From an uncultured Methylotenera sp. (lineage in GTDB: Bacteria > Pseudomonadota > Gammaproteobacteria > Burkholderiales > Methylophilaceae): a stretch of 44,910 bases of DNA. Below, piece after piece: positions 25,211 to 33,591 of the stretch (position 1 is the stretch's first letter; every line of letters begins with the position of its first letter). A model generated the notes under the pieces. That model was not told the DNA's origin. It ran no database searches and saw only the letters and a program-made list of their open reading frames with translations. The stretch spans positions 1 through 44,910 of the forward strand of contig NZ_CAMLGS010000019.1 in the NCBI RefSeq assembly GCF_946479685.1. Direction: 5' to 3'. Position numbers and translations under genes: made by a program.

Positions 25211-26365
25211 ATGAATGACACAGTAAATAACACCATGGGTTATCAACAACAAACGTTGTTGCAAAAGTTGAATTGGCAAGATTGGCTATATGCGTTAGTC
25301 ATTGTGGCCGGTTCGGTATTCGCTTTTATTAAATATGCGCATTTTATGGATGCGTATGAGGTGACTTTTTTATTTGGCGCAGCCGCTTTGGTTAGCTATT
25401 TGGGCTGGCAATGGAAGGCGCTTGGGCGCCTAGTGCTTGGTGTTGGTGTGCTGAGTTTGTCGGCAATTGCTTTGTATCACGGTGATCAGGCGCGCGCTAC
25501 TCAAGTATTTTTCCTGAAATTCCTAATCGCCAGTCAGTCAGCCATTATGTGGATGAATGTTTTATTTGTGCTGGCGATGCTGACTTACTGGTTTGCCTTA
25601 TTTAGGCGTAGTGTGTTTACCGGTAAAGTGGCCTCTGCGCTTACATGGTCTGCCGTGCTGTTCGGTTTTGTGGGTCTAATGGTACGCTGGTACGAGTCTT
25701 ACTTGATCGGTACTGATGTGGGTCATATCCCAGTCAGCAATTTGTATGAAGTATTTGTGCTGTTCTGCTTAATCACCGCGTTACTGTATTTGCACTATGA
25801 GCAAAAGCTAAACACCAAGCAATTGGGTGGTTTTGTGCTGTTGGTGATTAATGCTGCTGTTGGTTTTATCTTGTGGTACACATTTGATCGTGCTGCGCAC
25901 AATATCCAACCGCTAGTGCCTGCGCTGCAAAGTTACTGGATGAAGATACACGTGCCGGCCAACTTTATCGGTTATGGCTCGTTCTCTTTAGCGGCAATGG
26001 TGGCGTTCTCTTACCTGCTAGCAAGCAAGGGTGTGCTTACTTCACGTCTGCCTAGTCTGGATGTGCTAGATGATTTAATGTATAAAGCGATTGCCGTTGG
26101 TTTTGCATTTTTCACAATTGCAACCATACTTGGTGCCATGTGGGCGGCTGAAGCTTGGGGTGGCTACTGGAGCTGGGATCCGAAAGAAACCTGGGCACTG
26201 ATTGTTTGGCTAAACTACGCAGCATGGTTGCATTTACGTATGGTTAAGGGTTTACGTGGGGCGTTGCTGGCTTGGTGGGCGCTGATCGGTTTGATTATTA
26301 CTACCTTTGCTTTCTTAGGCGTAAATATGTTCCTGAGCGGCTTGCATTCATACGGTACGTTATAG
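25211..26365 (+). CDS. ccsB: Cytochrome c biogenesis protein CcsB/CcsA (System II)
   Basis: This 384-residue integral membrane protein is the haem-exporting and haem-attaching half of the System II synthase. The tryptophan-rich haem motif WGGYWSWDPKETWALIVW is near residue 320, and conserved histidines flank it (for example the one in MKIHVPANFIGYG). I took the ATG after AAGGAATTGAAA; an in-frame TTG 63 bases earlier overlaps resB and would add a non-hydrophobic stretch. It begins ten bases after resB, so the two are translated together. A strong terminator follows. Confidence 0.94.
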   Translation: MNDTVNNTMGYQQQTLLQKLNWQDWLYALVIVAGSVFAFIKYAHFMDAYEVTFLFGAAALVSYLGWQWKALGRLVLGVGVLSLSAIALYHGDQARATQVFFLKFLIASQSAIMWMNVLFVLAMLTYWFALFRRSVFTGKVASALTWSAVLFGFVGLMVRWYESYLIGTDVGHIPVSNLYEVFVLFCLITALLYLHYEQKLNTKQLGGFVLLVINAAVGFILWYTFDRAAHNIQPLVPALQSYWMKIHVPANFIGYGSFSLAAMVAFSYLLASKGVLTSRLPSLDVLDDLMYKAIAVGFAFFTIATILGAMWAAEAWGGYWSWDPKETWALIVWLNYAAWLHLRMVKGLRGALLAWWALIGLIITTFAFLGVNMFLSGLHSYGTL

Positions 26366-26428
26366 CTAAACGTAACTCGTTCTAAATTTAACTTGTAATT
26401 AAATACCATAAGTTAATTGGATACAAAT

Positions 26429-26466
26429 AAGGCCTTGTGATGATAGTCACAAGGCCTTGTTTTTTA
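26429..26466 (+). terminator. Strong terminator after ccsB
   Basis: AAGGCCTTGTGA and TCACAAGGCCTT form a perfect 12-pair stem with loop TGATAG, followed by GTTTTTT. It ends resB-ccsB and faces the convergent histidine kinase gene. Confidence 0.9.
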
Positions 26467-26503
26467 ATGCTATGGATTCTGGTGCATTAATATACAAGGG
26501 CTA

Positions 26504-28201
26504 TTAATGTACTTTTTCTAATCTAAATCTTACTTCACCATCACTGTTGTCGGTTAGGCTGAGCAAATAGCCGGCATGTTCCGCTTGTTGTGCCGCATGG
26601 TATAAACCAACCCCTAAGCCGCTTTTTGAGCTGACATGGGTTTTGAAAAGTTTATCGGCTACGCTACTTGGTATCGCAGAGCCAGTGTCAGTCACTTCAA
26701 TGCAAAAGTGGTTGGAAGGCATGATGGTTACATGAATATTGATGTCGGTTTCTAGTCTAGCCTTCTCCAGCGCATTCTGAATCAGGTTGTCCACCACGCT
26801 ATCCAAAACATCGGGGTCGATGTCGGTTTTTGGTAAGTTTATCGGTGCTTCAAATTGCACTTGCTGATGCGCGTTGAGTTGCTTGAAGCTCTTCCACCAA
26901 TGGCTTACCTTGGCTTGATTCTTTTTCTCCACTCCCGGCTCTTCCAGTTTGTTCAAGGTGCTGGCTAGGCGTTGGCTTAATCTAGGGAGTTGTTTCTTAA
27001 TAAGATCTACCAGCCTAGTGTCATCTTCTGCATGATTGCTCTGCTCTGCGGCGGCAGATAGTGTGCCTAGCGACTGTAAAATATTCTTGATGTCGTGCGT
27101 TAACCTGGAGCCGGTTTCATACAGGCTTTGCATGTAAGCATTCTGGCTAATGGTTTCTTCGCGGCGCTTGGCTTCGTAGAACTCACCTAGAATCTGCGTC
27201 AGCAATTGTACGTGCAGATACATGGCAGGAGTGAATTGCCAGCGTGAGTAAAGCGTTAGATGTAGCTGATGAAAGCTAAAAGTGGAAATGAAGTGCGTGG
27301 TTTCACCTATCTCCTGATCGGTAGTTTCTGAGCGCCACGATACTCCGCTTACCCAGTTCAGGGCTGCTAATTCGCGCATAGATGCCTGTAAAAAACCTTC
27401 CGCAGAATTTTCATTCTCCGCAAATGCTGCAATTTTTCTAATCCACTGTTCAAATGGCAGGCCTATGCTTAGTAGGTAGCGTGACATTAGCAGTTCTAAG
27501 CCTGAGAACGTTGCACTAGGGTTCCATAGCCAGCTAATCGCAACCAGGGTGGTGGCTAAGCCAAACACAGTAAAAATCAGCAGTTTTACATAATGAATCT
27601 GCCAGATAACACCAATGGCAAAGCTGCTTAATATGACAATTATGGTCAGTAAAAAGAGAAGTAAGGTGTAAAAGAAGTCAATATTTTGCGTATAGCTAAG
27701 GCTGATGTTCTTTGCAGATAAAAATAAAATGGTCAGCGGCAGTATGGGTAGTACATAAACGAGGAGTAATTCTGCAGCCAGCAAATCGTTATTTGCATTG
27801 AGTAGTTTAGGTACCACCCATAATAGTAAAATGGCCAACAAGTATGAGGCAGCGAGTATGTTTGGTAGCTTGGAGTGTGAAGATTCACTGGATAATATGC
27901 GCCCGCCAATCAATGAGAATAAGCCGGCAATCCAGAATGCCGTGACCCACCAATTGGTCAGAAAAGTGGTGAGATAGCCGCCCATCAGCACAATACTTAC
28001 CATTTTCCACGATAGCTTGCCGTTTTGGCGCATGACTGGCTGCCATAATAGGAAGAAACCGTAATGGCATAGCAGTAATGCCGTGTGCAAACGGCCATTT
28101 TCACCCCAGATTAATAGTGCGTGCAATGACAGCATCATGAGCGCCATCAGGCGGTCATGATTGTTAAGAGCTAGTCGGTAAAATTGATAAAGCGTGCGCA
28201 T
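26504..28201 (-). CDS. Orphan membrane sensor histidine kinase
   Basis: This 565-residue protein has a large N-terminal membrane region, seven or eight hydrophobic segments within residues 20-225, then a GAF-like cytoplasmic section (about 250-345). The kinase core follows: H-box GSRLTHDIKNILQSL with His369, N-box DNLIQNALEKAR near residue 480, DTGSAIPSSVADKLF and GLGVGLYHAAQQAEHAG as G-boxes. The HDIKN form of the H-box is also seen in PrsK-like kinases of exopolysaccharide/PEP-CTERM systems; the resemblance is suggestive only. No response regulator is adjacent, so its partner must be elsewhere. It is divergent from the pilin-like gene by 245 bases, in which I see no gene. Confidence 0.88.
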   Translation of the reverse strand: MRTLYQFYRLALNNHDRLMALMMLSLHALLIWGENGRLHTALLLCHYGFFLLWQPVMRQNGKLSWKMVSIVLMGGYLTTFLTNWWVTAFWIAGLFSLIGGRILSSESSHSKLPNILAASYLLAILLLWVVPKLLNANNDLLAAELLLVYVLPILPLTILFLSAKNISLSYTQNIDFFYTLLLFLLTIIVILSSFAIGVIWQIHYVKLLIFTVFGLATTLVAISWLWNPSATFSGLELLMSRYLLSIGLPFEQWIRKIAAFAENENSAEGFLQASMRELAALNWVSGVSWRSETTDQEIGETTHFISTFSFHQLHLTLYSRWQFTPAMYLHVQLLTQILGEFYEAKRREETISQNAYMQSLYETGSRLTHDIKNILQSLGTLSAAAEQSNHAEDDTRLVDLIKKQLPRLSQRLASTLNKLEEPGVEKKNQAKVSHWWKSFKQLNAHQQVQFEAPINLPKTDIDPDVLDSVVDNLIQNALEKARLETDINIHVTIMPSNHFCIEVTDTGSAIPSSVADKLFKTHVSSKSGLGVGLYHAAQQAEHAGYLLSLTDNSDGEVRFRLEKVH

Positions 28202-28446
28202 ATTGTGGTTGGCTCACAAGTTGATAAAGTTAGCATGGTGTCTGAATTTGAACATAAGTGTCCAATACTTGACAATAATTCGTGCGTAATCGATGTTAAT
28301 ATCTTGTAGAATACAAGCAAAATCGTTGTAAATGTGATTAATCATGGCTGGTATGTTATTTGCTAGTTAAAAACTGATACTTGCAAGAGTGTCTTAACTT
28401 AAATGTATAAAATGACGCGCTGGTTGCGCACAGTTCGGGGAATTAA

Positions 28447-29091
28447 ATGAAAAGAACACAGGCAGGCTTTACGCTAATTGAGTTGGCAATTGTGCTGGTA
28501 ATTATTGGCCTATTGCTTGGAGGCGTACTTAAAGGGCAAGAGCTGATTAATAGTGCAAAAGCAAAAAGTATTGCAGGTGACTTTAAAAATGCACAGATAT
28601 TTATTTATGGCTATCAAGATAAATTCAAAGCATTGCCGGGTGATGATGCGAGTGTTGTAGCGCATGTAGGTAGTACTGCAACTTTGGCAACGACAGGTGG
28701 CACTGTAGGGAATGCTCGAATTGAAGGTGCTTGGAACTCGTCAACGTTAACCGATGAGTCTGCGCTGTTTTGGCAGCATGTTCGTTTGGCTGGCTTTGCC
28801 ACAGGCCCAACAAATACAGGTGACGCTAACTACTTGCCTAGAAACTCTGATAATGGTCGTATTGGTGTGCAAAGTATGTCTAGCTTTAACACAATCACTG
28901 GAATGACAGGTTTGTATGTGGTGTGTTCCGAGAATATTGCAGGTAGATTGGTTAAGCAAATAGATATTAATATGGATGATGGTAATACTGCGACTGGCTC
29001 ATTGATGGCGATTGTTTCTGGTACTGCAACTCCAGTGGCTACAACCGCCATAGCTGAAGGTAGTCCATATACTGTATGCATGTCCTTCTAA
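28447..29091 (+). CDS. Type IV pilin-like protein (prepilin-type N-terminus)
   Basis: This 214-residue protein starts with a class III signal: MKRTQAG|FTLIELAIVLVIIGLLLGG, with cleavage after Gly7 and the conserved Glu at mature position 5. The rest is a Gly/Ala/Thr-rich head. Cys160 and Cys211 could form the C-terminal disulfide loop of pilins, and IDINMDDGNTATG resembles an acidic turn found in many pseudopilins. No other pilus gene is next to it, so whether it is a major pilin, minor pilin or pseudopilin cannot be told. It is a single-gene unit ending at a terminator and lies divergent from the histidine kinase. Confidence 0.88.
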   Translation: MKRTQAGFTLIELAIVLVIIGLLLGGVLKGQELINSAKAKSIAGDFKNAQIFIYGYQDKFKALPGDDASVVAHVGSTATLATTGGTVGNARIEGAWNSSTLTDESALFWQHVRLAGFATGPTNTGDANYLPRNSDNGRIGVQSMSSFNTITGMTGLYVVCSENIAGRLVKQIDINMDDGNTATGSLMAIVSGTATPVATTAIAEGSPYTVCMSF

Positions 29092-29104
29092 GTTTACGTT
29101 AGAT

Positions 29105-29136
29105 AAAAAAGCCCGCCCGATGGCGGGCTTTTTTAT
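29105..29136 (+). terminator. Terminator after the pilin-like gene
   Basis: GCCCGCC-cgat-GGCGGGC stem with an A-run before and a U-run after. It isolates the pilin gene from mlaF. Confidence 0.9.
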
Positions 29137-29188
29137 TGTTACAAGTGCTGGCTTTTGCTCGGTGCATTTTCATATATGACATTTAAGC

Positions 29189-29216
29189 TTGCGTAGAATC
29201 TTAATTGTTCTAAAAT
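29189..29216 (+). promoter_or_regulatory. Candidate promoter of the mla operon
   Basis: TTGCGT, a 16-base spacer and TAAAAT lie 48 bases before the mlaF start, just after the previous terminator. The match is moderate. Confidence 0.45.
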
Positions 29217-29263
29217 GGCACCTTGGATAAAAGCAAGAAAATTAACTGAAAATTGTGCTTTAG

Positions 29264-30058
29264 ATGACATCAAATATTGTAGAAATCGATAATCTTTCCT
29301 TTGGGTATAACGGTCGCACCTTGCACAAGGGAATTAACATGGCTTTCCCTAAGGGGAAAGTTGTCGCGATTATGGGCGGTAGCGGTAGTGGTAAAACAAC
29401 ATTGCTGCGTTTGATTGGCGGTCAGGTAAGGCCAACAAAAGGTGAAGTGCGCGTTAACGGGCAAGTAGTGCATAAGCAAACGCGCGATGGCATTTACCAG
29501 TTGCGACGTAGCATGGGTATGCTGTTTCAGCATGGTGCTTTATTTACCGATTTAAGCGTATTTGATAACGTTGCATTCCCAATGCGTGAGTTAACAGATT
29601 TGCCTGAGTCCATGATTCGTGACTTGGTGTTGCTCAAGTTGAATGCTGTAGGTCTGCGCGGTGCGTATAAATTGATGCCTACTGAGTTGTCTGGCGGTAT
29701 GGCGCGACGTGTTGCGCTGGCGCGTGCGGTGGCGTTAGATCCTAGCATTATTATGTATGATGAGCCATTTGCTGGCTTGGACCCTATCTCTATGGGTGTA
29801 ATCTGTGAGTTGATTCGCAGCCTGAATGATGCGCTGGGTGCAACTTCTATTATTGTTTCACACGATGTTAAAGAAACATTTTTGATTGCTGATTATGTAT
29901 ATTTTGTCGCGAGCGGTGAAGTGGCGGCAGAAGGTACGCCTCAAGAGTTAATGCAGTCCACCCTCCCATTCGTTCACCAGTTTGTACATGGTGAGAAAGA
30001 TGGCCCTGTGCCTTTCCATTATGCAGCGCCTGATTACCGGGCTCAGCTATTGGGTTGA
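29264..30058 (+). CDS. mlaF: Phospholipid ABC transporter ATPase MlaF
   Basis: This 264-residue ATPase powers the Mla system, which moves phospholipids between inner and outer membranes to keep outer-membrane lipid asymmetry. Walker A is GGSGSGKTTLL near residue 40, the signature LSGGMARRVALARA near residue 145, and Walker B IIMYDEPFAGLDP near residue 165. The extended C-terminal tail (VHGEKDGPVPFHY) is typical of MlaF. It is the first of five mla genes in the order F-E-D-C-B. Confidence 0.95.
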   Translation: MTSNIVEIDNLSFGYNGRTLHKGINMAFPKGKVVAIMGGSGSGKTTLLRLIGGQVRPTKGEVRVNGQVVHKQTRDGIYQLRRSMGMLFQHGALFTDLSVFDNVAFPMRELTDLPESMIRDLVLLKLNAVGLRGAYKLMPTELSGGMARRVALARAVALDPSIIMYDEPFAGLDPISMGVICELIRSLNDALGATSIIVSHDVKETFLIADYVYFVASGEVAAEGTPQELMQSTLPFVHQFVHGEKDGPVPFHYAAPDYRAQLLG

Positions 30059-30113
30059 AGATGTAGCTGTTGAATGTTCAGCTGCAAATTAGCAGCTTAA
30101 TGGATTTAGTTGA

Positions 30114-30917
30114 ATGATTAATAAAATAATGAATGTATTTTCTCGGTTTCTAAGCGGCGTCGGCAATCGCATGATTGCACGCATCTGGCGTTTGGGTGCT
30201 GGCGCTAGGCTTTTTATGCTGGCGATTATTTATTCGGGTGAGAGTTTTAGGCGCTTTCACTTAACGCTGCGTGAAGTGTACTTCACTGGTGTAATGTCTT
30301 TGTTGATTATTAGCGTATCTGCATTCTTTGTGGGTATGGTGCTGGCGCTGCAGGGCTATAACACACTGCAAAAGTATGGCTCTTCAGAAGCAATCGGTGT
30401 GCTGGTGGCTTTGGCCTTGGTGCGTGAGTTGGGCCCAGTAGTCACGGCATTGCTGTTCGCTGGGCGTGCTGGTACCGCAATCACAGCTGAAATTGGGTTG
30501 ATGAAAACAACTGAGCAATTGTCAGCAATGGAAATGATGGCGGTTAACCCTATCGCGCGCGTAGTGGCGCCAAGGTTTTGGGCTGGTGTGATTTCTATGC
30601 CTATCTTAGCGGCTTTGTTTTCAATGGTAGGTGTGTTGGGTGGCTATTTAGTGGCAGTGCCGTTAATTGGTGTAGACGATGGCGCATTCTGGTCGCAAAT
30701 GCAGGCCAATGTGGATGTGCGTGCAGATATTATTAACGGCGTGATTAAGAGTGTAGTGTTCGGTGTTGCATGTACCATGATTGCGCTGTTTGAGGGCTTT
30801 GATGCACCGCCGACGGCAGAGGGTGTCAGTCACGCTACGACTAGAACCGTAGTGATTTCATCGCTAACAGTATTGTGTTTAGATTTTGTATTAACGTCTT
30901 TTATGCTGGTTGTTTAG
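30114..30917 (+). CDS. mlaE: Phospholipid ABC transporter permease MlaE
   Basis: This 267-residue inner-membrane permease has the MlaE family blocks FFVGMVLALQGYNTLQKYGSSEAIG, LVRELGPVVTALLFAGRAGTAITAEIGLMKTTEQLSAMEMMAVNP (read in parts) and VACTMIALFEGF. Five to six membrane segments are visible. Initiation may be at the first ATG or at one 15 bases later (MNVFSRFL), which would give a more usual length. Confidence 0.95.
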   Translation: MINKIMNVFSRFLSGVGNRMIARIWRLGAGARLFMLAIIYSGESFRRFHLTLREVYFTGVMSLLIISVSAFFVGMVLALQGYNTLQKYGSSEAIGVLVALALVRELGPVVTALLFAGRAGTAITAEIGLMKTTEQLSAMEMMAVNPIARVVAPRFWAGVISMPILAALFSMVGVLGGYLVAVPLIGVDDGAFWSQMQANVDVRADIINGVIKSVVFGVACTMIALFEGFDAPPTAEGVSHATTRTVVISSLTVLCLDFVLTSFMLVV

Positions 30918-30948
30918 CCCATAAAAACAAAGTTGAGAGGGTAGTGAA

Positions 30949-31485
30949 GTGGATAGAACAAAAATAGATTTATGGGTAGGTATTTTTGTAGCTTTAGGTG
31001 CGGCTGCATTGCTGGGCTTGGCTATGAAGGTAGGCAACTTAACCTCGAGTAAAATTGGCGAGACGTATTCTGTGAGCGCTTCTTTTGAGAATATTGGCGG
31101 CTTAAAGCCAAATGCACCAGTGAAAAGTGCCGGTGTTGTGGTGGGTCGCGTTGCTGATATTAGCTTTGATGCTAAGTCTTATGTGGCTGTGGTGACCATT
31201 AAAATTGATAAGCGTTATCAATTTCCAAAAGACACTTTTGCTAATATTTACACGGCAGGTTTGTTGGGTGAGCAATATATTGGTTTAGAAGCAGGCGGCG
31301 AAGAAGATGTGCTGAAGACTGGTGATAAAATCACCCAGACTCAAGACGCGATTGTGTTAGAAAAAATGATCAGTCAGTTTTTGTATAATAAAGCTTCTGA
31401 GTCAGATAAAGATAAGGCGGCGGCTCCTGCAACTGCTGAGCCAGCGAAGGCGAAGTCAACCGAACTGGGTGATGCACCGTTTTAA
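30949..31485 (+). CDS. mlaD: Mla system MCE-domain protein MlaD
   Basis: This 178-residue protein has one N-terminal membrane helix (LWVGIFVALGAAALLGLAM) and one MCE domain (YSVSASFENIGGLKPNAPVKSAGVVVGRV, ending near TAGLLGEQYIGLEAGG). MlaD forms a hexameric ring on MlaFE that binds phospholipid in the periplasm. The start is GTG with a GAGAGGG ribosome site. The C-terminal 25 residues are Lys/Ala/Pro-rich and probably disordered. Confidence 0.94.
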   Translation: MDRTKIDLWVGIFVALGAAALLGLAMKVGNLTSSKIGETYSVSASFENIGGLKPNAPVKSAGVVVGRVADISFDAKSYVAVVTIKIDKRYQFPKDTFANIYTAGLLGEQYIGLEAGGEEDVLKTGDKITQTQDAIVLEKMISQFLYNKASESDKDKAAAPATAEPAKAKSTELGDAPF

Positions 31486-31549
31486 TCACGGTTGGTAATG
31501 GTTTTTTGATGTTAATTAGTCATTTTGAAGAAAATATAGAAGGTCTCAA

Positions 31550-32170
31550 ATGAAAATGTTTTTAAAGTTGCTGACAAGTGTTACTTTTGCTACTGCAATG
31601 TTTGTGAATGCTAGCTTGGTTCAGGCTGAAGTGTCTGCAGATGAATTGGTGAAGCGCACGGCTGAAGATGTACTTAATACGCTTAAGAATGATAAAGACA
31701 TTCAAGCTGGTAACCAGCAAAAGATTTATGCGTTGGCTGAAGAGAAAATTTTGCCTAACTTTGACTTTGAGCGTGTTTGTCGCATGGTGTTAGGTAAAAA
31801 CTGGAGAACTGCTACGCCAGAGCAGCAAGCTGCGTTCCAAAAAGAGTTCCGCACCTTGTTGTTACGTACCTACGCAACAGCGCTGGGTAAATACAAAAAC
31901 CAAGTGATTGAATATAAGCCATTACGCGCTGAAGCCGGTGCGAAAAATGTAAGCGTAAAAACACAAATCCTGCAGCCTGGCGGCCAACCAATCTCAGTAG
32001 ATTACAGTTTGGTAAAACTTGATAGCGGCTGGAAAGTTTATGACATTGTGATTGAGAGCGTGAGTTTGGTGACTAACTATCGTAGTCAGTTTAGCAGTGA
32101 AATTCGTGATAACGGCCTTGATAGCTTGAATAAAAAACTTGCGGATAAAAACAAAGCATCTGGCGTATGA
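31550..32170 (+). CDS. mlaC: Periplasmic phospholipid-binding protein MlaC
   Basis: This 206-residue protein has a signal peptide (ending LVQA|EVSADE) and the MlaC/Ttg2D fold motifs ILPNFDFERVCRMVLGKNWRTATPEQQAAFQKEF (read in parts) and VDYSLVKLDSGWKVYDIVIESVSLVTNYRSQF (read in parts). MlaC ferries phospholipids between the MlaA complex in the outer membrane and MlaD. Its stop overlaps the start of mlaB by four bases (ATGA), so the two are translationally coupled. Confidence 0.95.
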   Translation: MKMFLKLLTSVTFATAMFVNASLVQAEVSADELVKRTAEDVLNTLKNDKDIQAGNQQKIYALAEEKILPNFDFERVCRMVLGKNWRTATPEQQAAFQKEFRTLLLRTYATALGKYKNQVIEYKPLRAEAGAKNVSVKTQILQPGGQPISVDYSLVKLDSGWKVYDIVIESVSLVTNYRSQFSSEIRDNGLDSLNKKLADKNKASGV

Positions 32171-32457
32171 GTAACGTAGTATCACAAGGAAATACATGGC
32201 TGCTGTCCGGTGAAATACTGGTTGATAATGCCAATGCCGTGCTAGTTGAAAGCGCAGCTTTGGCAATGAATGATGCGCTAAAAGTAGATTTCTCCGCAGT
32301 CACTAATACAGATACTTCTGCGATTAGTTTGATGATGGAGTGGCAGCGTCGAGCAATTGCCGCTAATCATAAAATCACATTTGTGAATTTGCCCGAGGGG
32401 CTGGAGAGTTTGGCTACCCTTTATGGTGTTGCTGACTTTATCCCCCTCAGTGCTTAA
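32167..32457 (+). CDS. mlaB: STAS-domain protein MlaB
   Basis: This 96-residue protein is a single STAS domain. It has the central strand-turn VDFSAVTNTDTSAISLMMEWQRRA, where Thr/Ser residues occupy the spot of the regulatory serine in anti-sigma antagonists. In the Mla system MlaB binds MlaF and is needed for complex assembly. It is the last gene of mlaFEDCB and ends before a large hairpin. Confidence 0.9.
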   Translation: MSNVVSQGNTWLLSGEILVDNANAVLVESAALAMNDALKVDFSAVTNTDTSAISLMMEWQRRAIAANHKITFVNLPEGLESLATLYGVADFIPLSA

Positions 32458-32476
32458 TCCGTAACTTGCGTCTGAC

Positions 32477-32509
32477 CCAAAACCCTTTCGGTATACGAAA
32501 GGGTTTTGG
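32477..32509. terminator. Perfect 14-bp hairpin after mlaB
   Basis: CCAAAACCCTTTCG and its exact inverse flank the loop GTATA. The tail lacks a clean U-tract on the plus strand, but the stem itself ends in GGGTTTTGG. It may weaken read-through from mla into the ABC exporter genes. Confidence 0.6.
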
Positions 32510-32655
32510 CGCTTTAGTTTAATGTGTTTTAGCGTGGTATTTTTGGGGAGTCTAACCGCACTGGGCGATGCCAGCATGGGGCGTTGCTTCAGTTAAAGGT
32601 TGAGTGCCGAGTTTTTGTAAGTCTGTAAGTTTAAACTGTTAATCGAAAGTCACAT

Positions 32656-33591
32656 TTGAACCATCCTGCTATTCAAATTCGCGGTGTGCATAAGCACTTT
32701 GGTGCGCTGCATGCCTTAAAAGGGGTTGATCTCACTATTGAGCAAGGTGAGTTTTTTGCTCTGCTCGGGCCGAATGGTGCGGGTAAATCTACCTTGATTA
32801 ATATTCTGGCGGGGTTGATTGCGCCTAGTGCGGGCAGCATTTCAGTCATGGGTTTTGATGTGCAGCAGCAGTATCAGCAGGCGCGTCAGCTGCTGGGGGT
32901 CGTGCCTCAGGAGTTGGTGTTTGACCCATTCTTTAATGTGCGTGAGATGTTGCGGTTTCAGGCCGGTTATTTCGGGCTAGGTCGTGAAAATGACGCTTGG
33001 GTGGATGAGGTGCTGGAGGGTTTGGGGCTGGCGGATAAGGCGCATACCAATATGCGCAAGTTATCTGGCGGCATGAAGCGCCGTGCATTGATTGCGCAAG
33101 CACTAGCGCATAAGCCGCCAGTCATCGTGCTGGATGAGCCTACCGCAGGGGTGGACGTTGAGTTACGCCAAATGTTGTGGGAGTTTATTAAAAAGTTAAA
33201 CCGTGATGGTCACACCATCATTTTGACCACGCATTATTTAGAAGAGGCTGAGACGCTGTGTAGCCGCGTAGGCATGATGAAGCAGGGTGAGATTGTTGCG
33301 CTTGATAGCACTGCCAATTTGCTGAATAAGTTTGCAGGCAAGCACTTGCGCTTAACTTTGGGCGAGGTGCAGTTGCCGCAAGAAGTGCAAGGCATGGTGC
33401 GTCATGTGGAGCGCGGGGTGTATACCTTTGCACTAACCGATATGATACAGATTGAATATGTGCTTTCATCTTTGCGTGCGAGCGGTATTAAGGTGGTGGA
33501 TATGCAATTAAACGAAGCTGATTTAGAAGATGTCTTTTTATCGTTGGTGGGTAATGCTACCGCTGAGCATAAATTAGCGAGCCAAGCATGA
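32656..33591 (+). CDS. ABC-2 exporter ATPase (YadG-like)
   Basis: This 311-residue ATPase has Walker A GPNGAGKSTLINIL near residue 40, signature LSGGMKRRALIAQALAH near residue 135 and Walker B VIVLDEPTAGVDVELRQ. The extra C-terminal domain (residues 225-311) is usual in DrrA/CcmA/YadG-type exporters. It starts with TTG, and its stop overlaps the permease start by four bases. This pair occurs between mla and bolA/murA in many betaproteobacteria; the transported molecule is not known to me. Confidence 0.9.
   Translation: MNHPAIQIRGVHKHFGALHALKGVDLTIEQGEFFALLGPNGAGKSTLINILAGLIAPSAGSISVMGFDVQQQYQQARQLLGVVPQELVFDPFFNVREMLRFQAGYFGLGRENDAWVDEVLEGLGLADKAHTNMRKLSGGMKRRALIAQALAHKPPVIVLDEPTAGVDVELRQMLWEFIKKLNRDGHTIILTTHYLEEAETLCSRVGMMKQGEIVALDSTANLLNKFAGKHLRLTLGEVQLPQEVQGMVRHVERGVYTFALTDMIQIEYVLSSLRASGIKVVDMQLNEADLEDVFLSLVGNATAEHKLASQA

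Noticed and set aside
28381..28446. Sigma-54 promoter for the pilin-like gene
   Set aside because: GG and GC elements at the right spacing are not present; the nearest match lacks the -12 GC. A TTGCAA/TATAAA pair exists but the 19-base spacer is poor.
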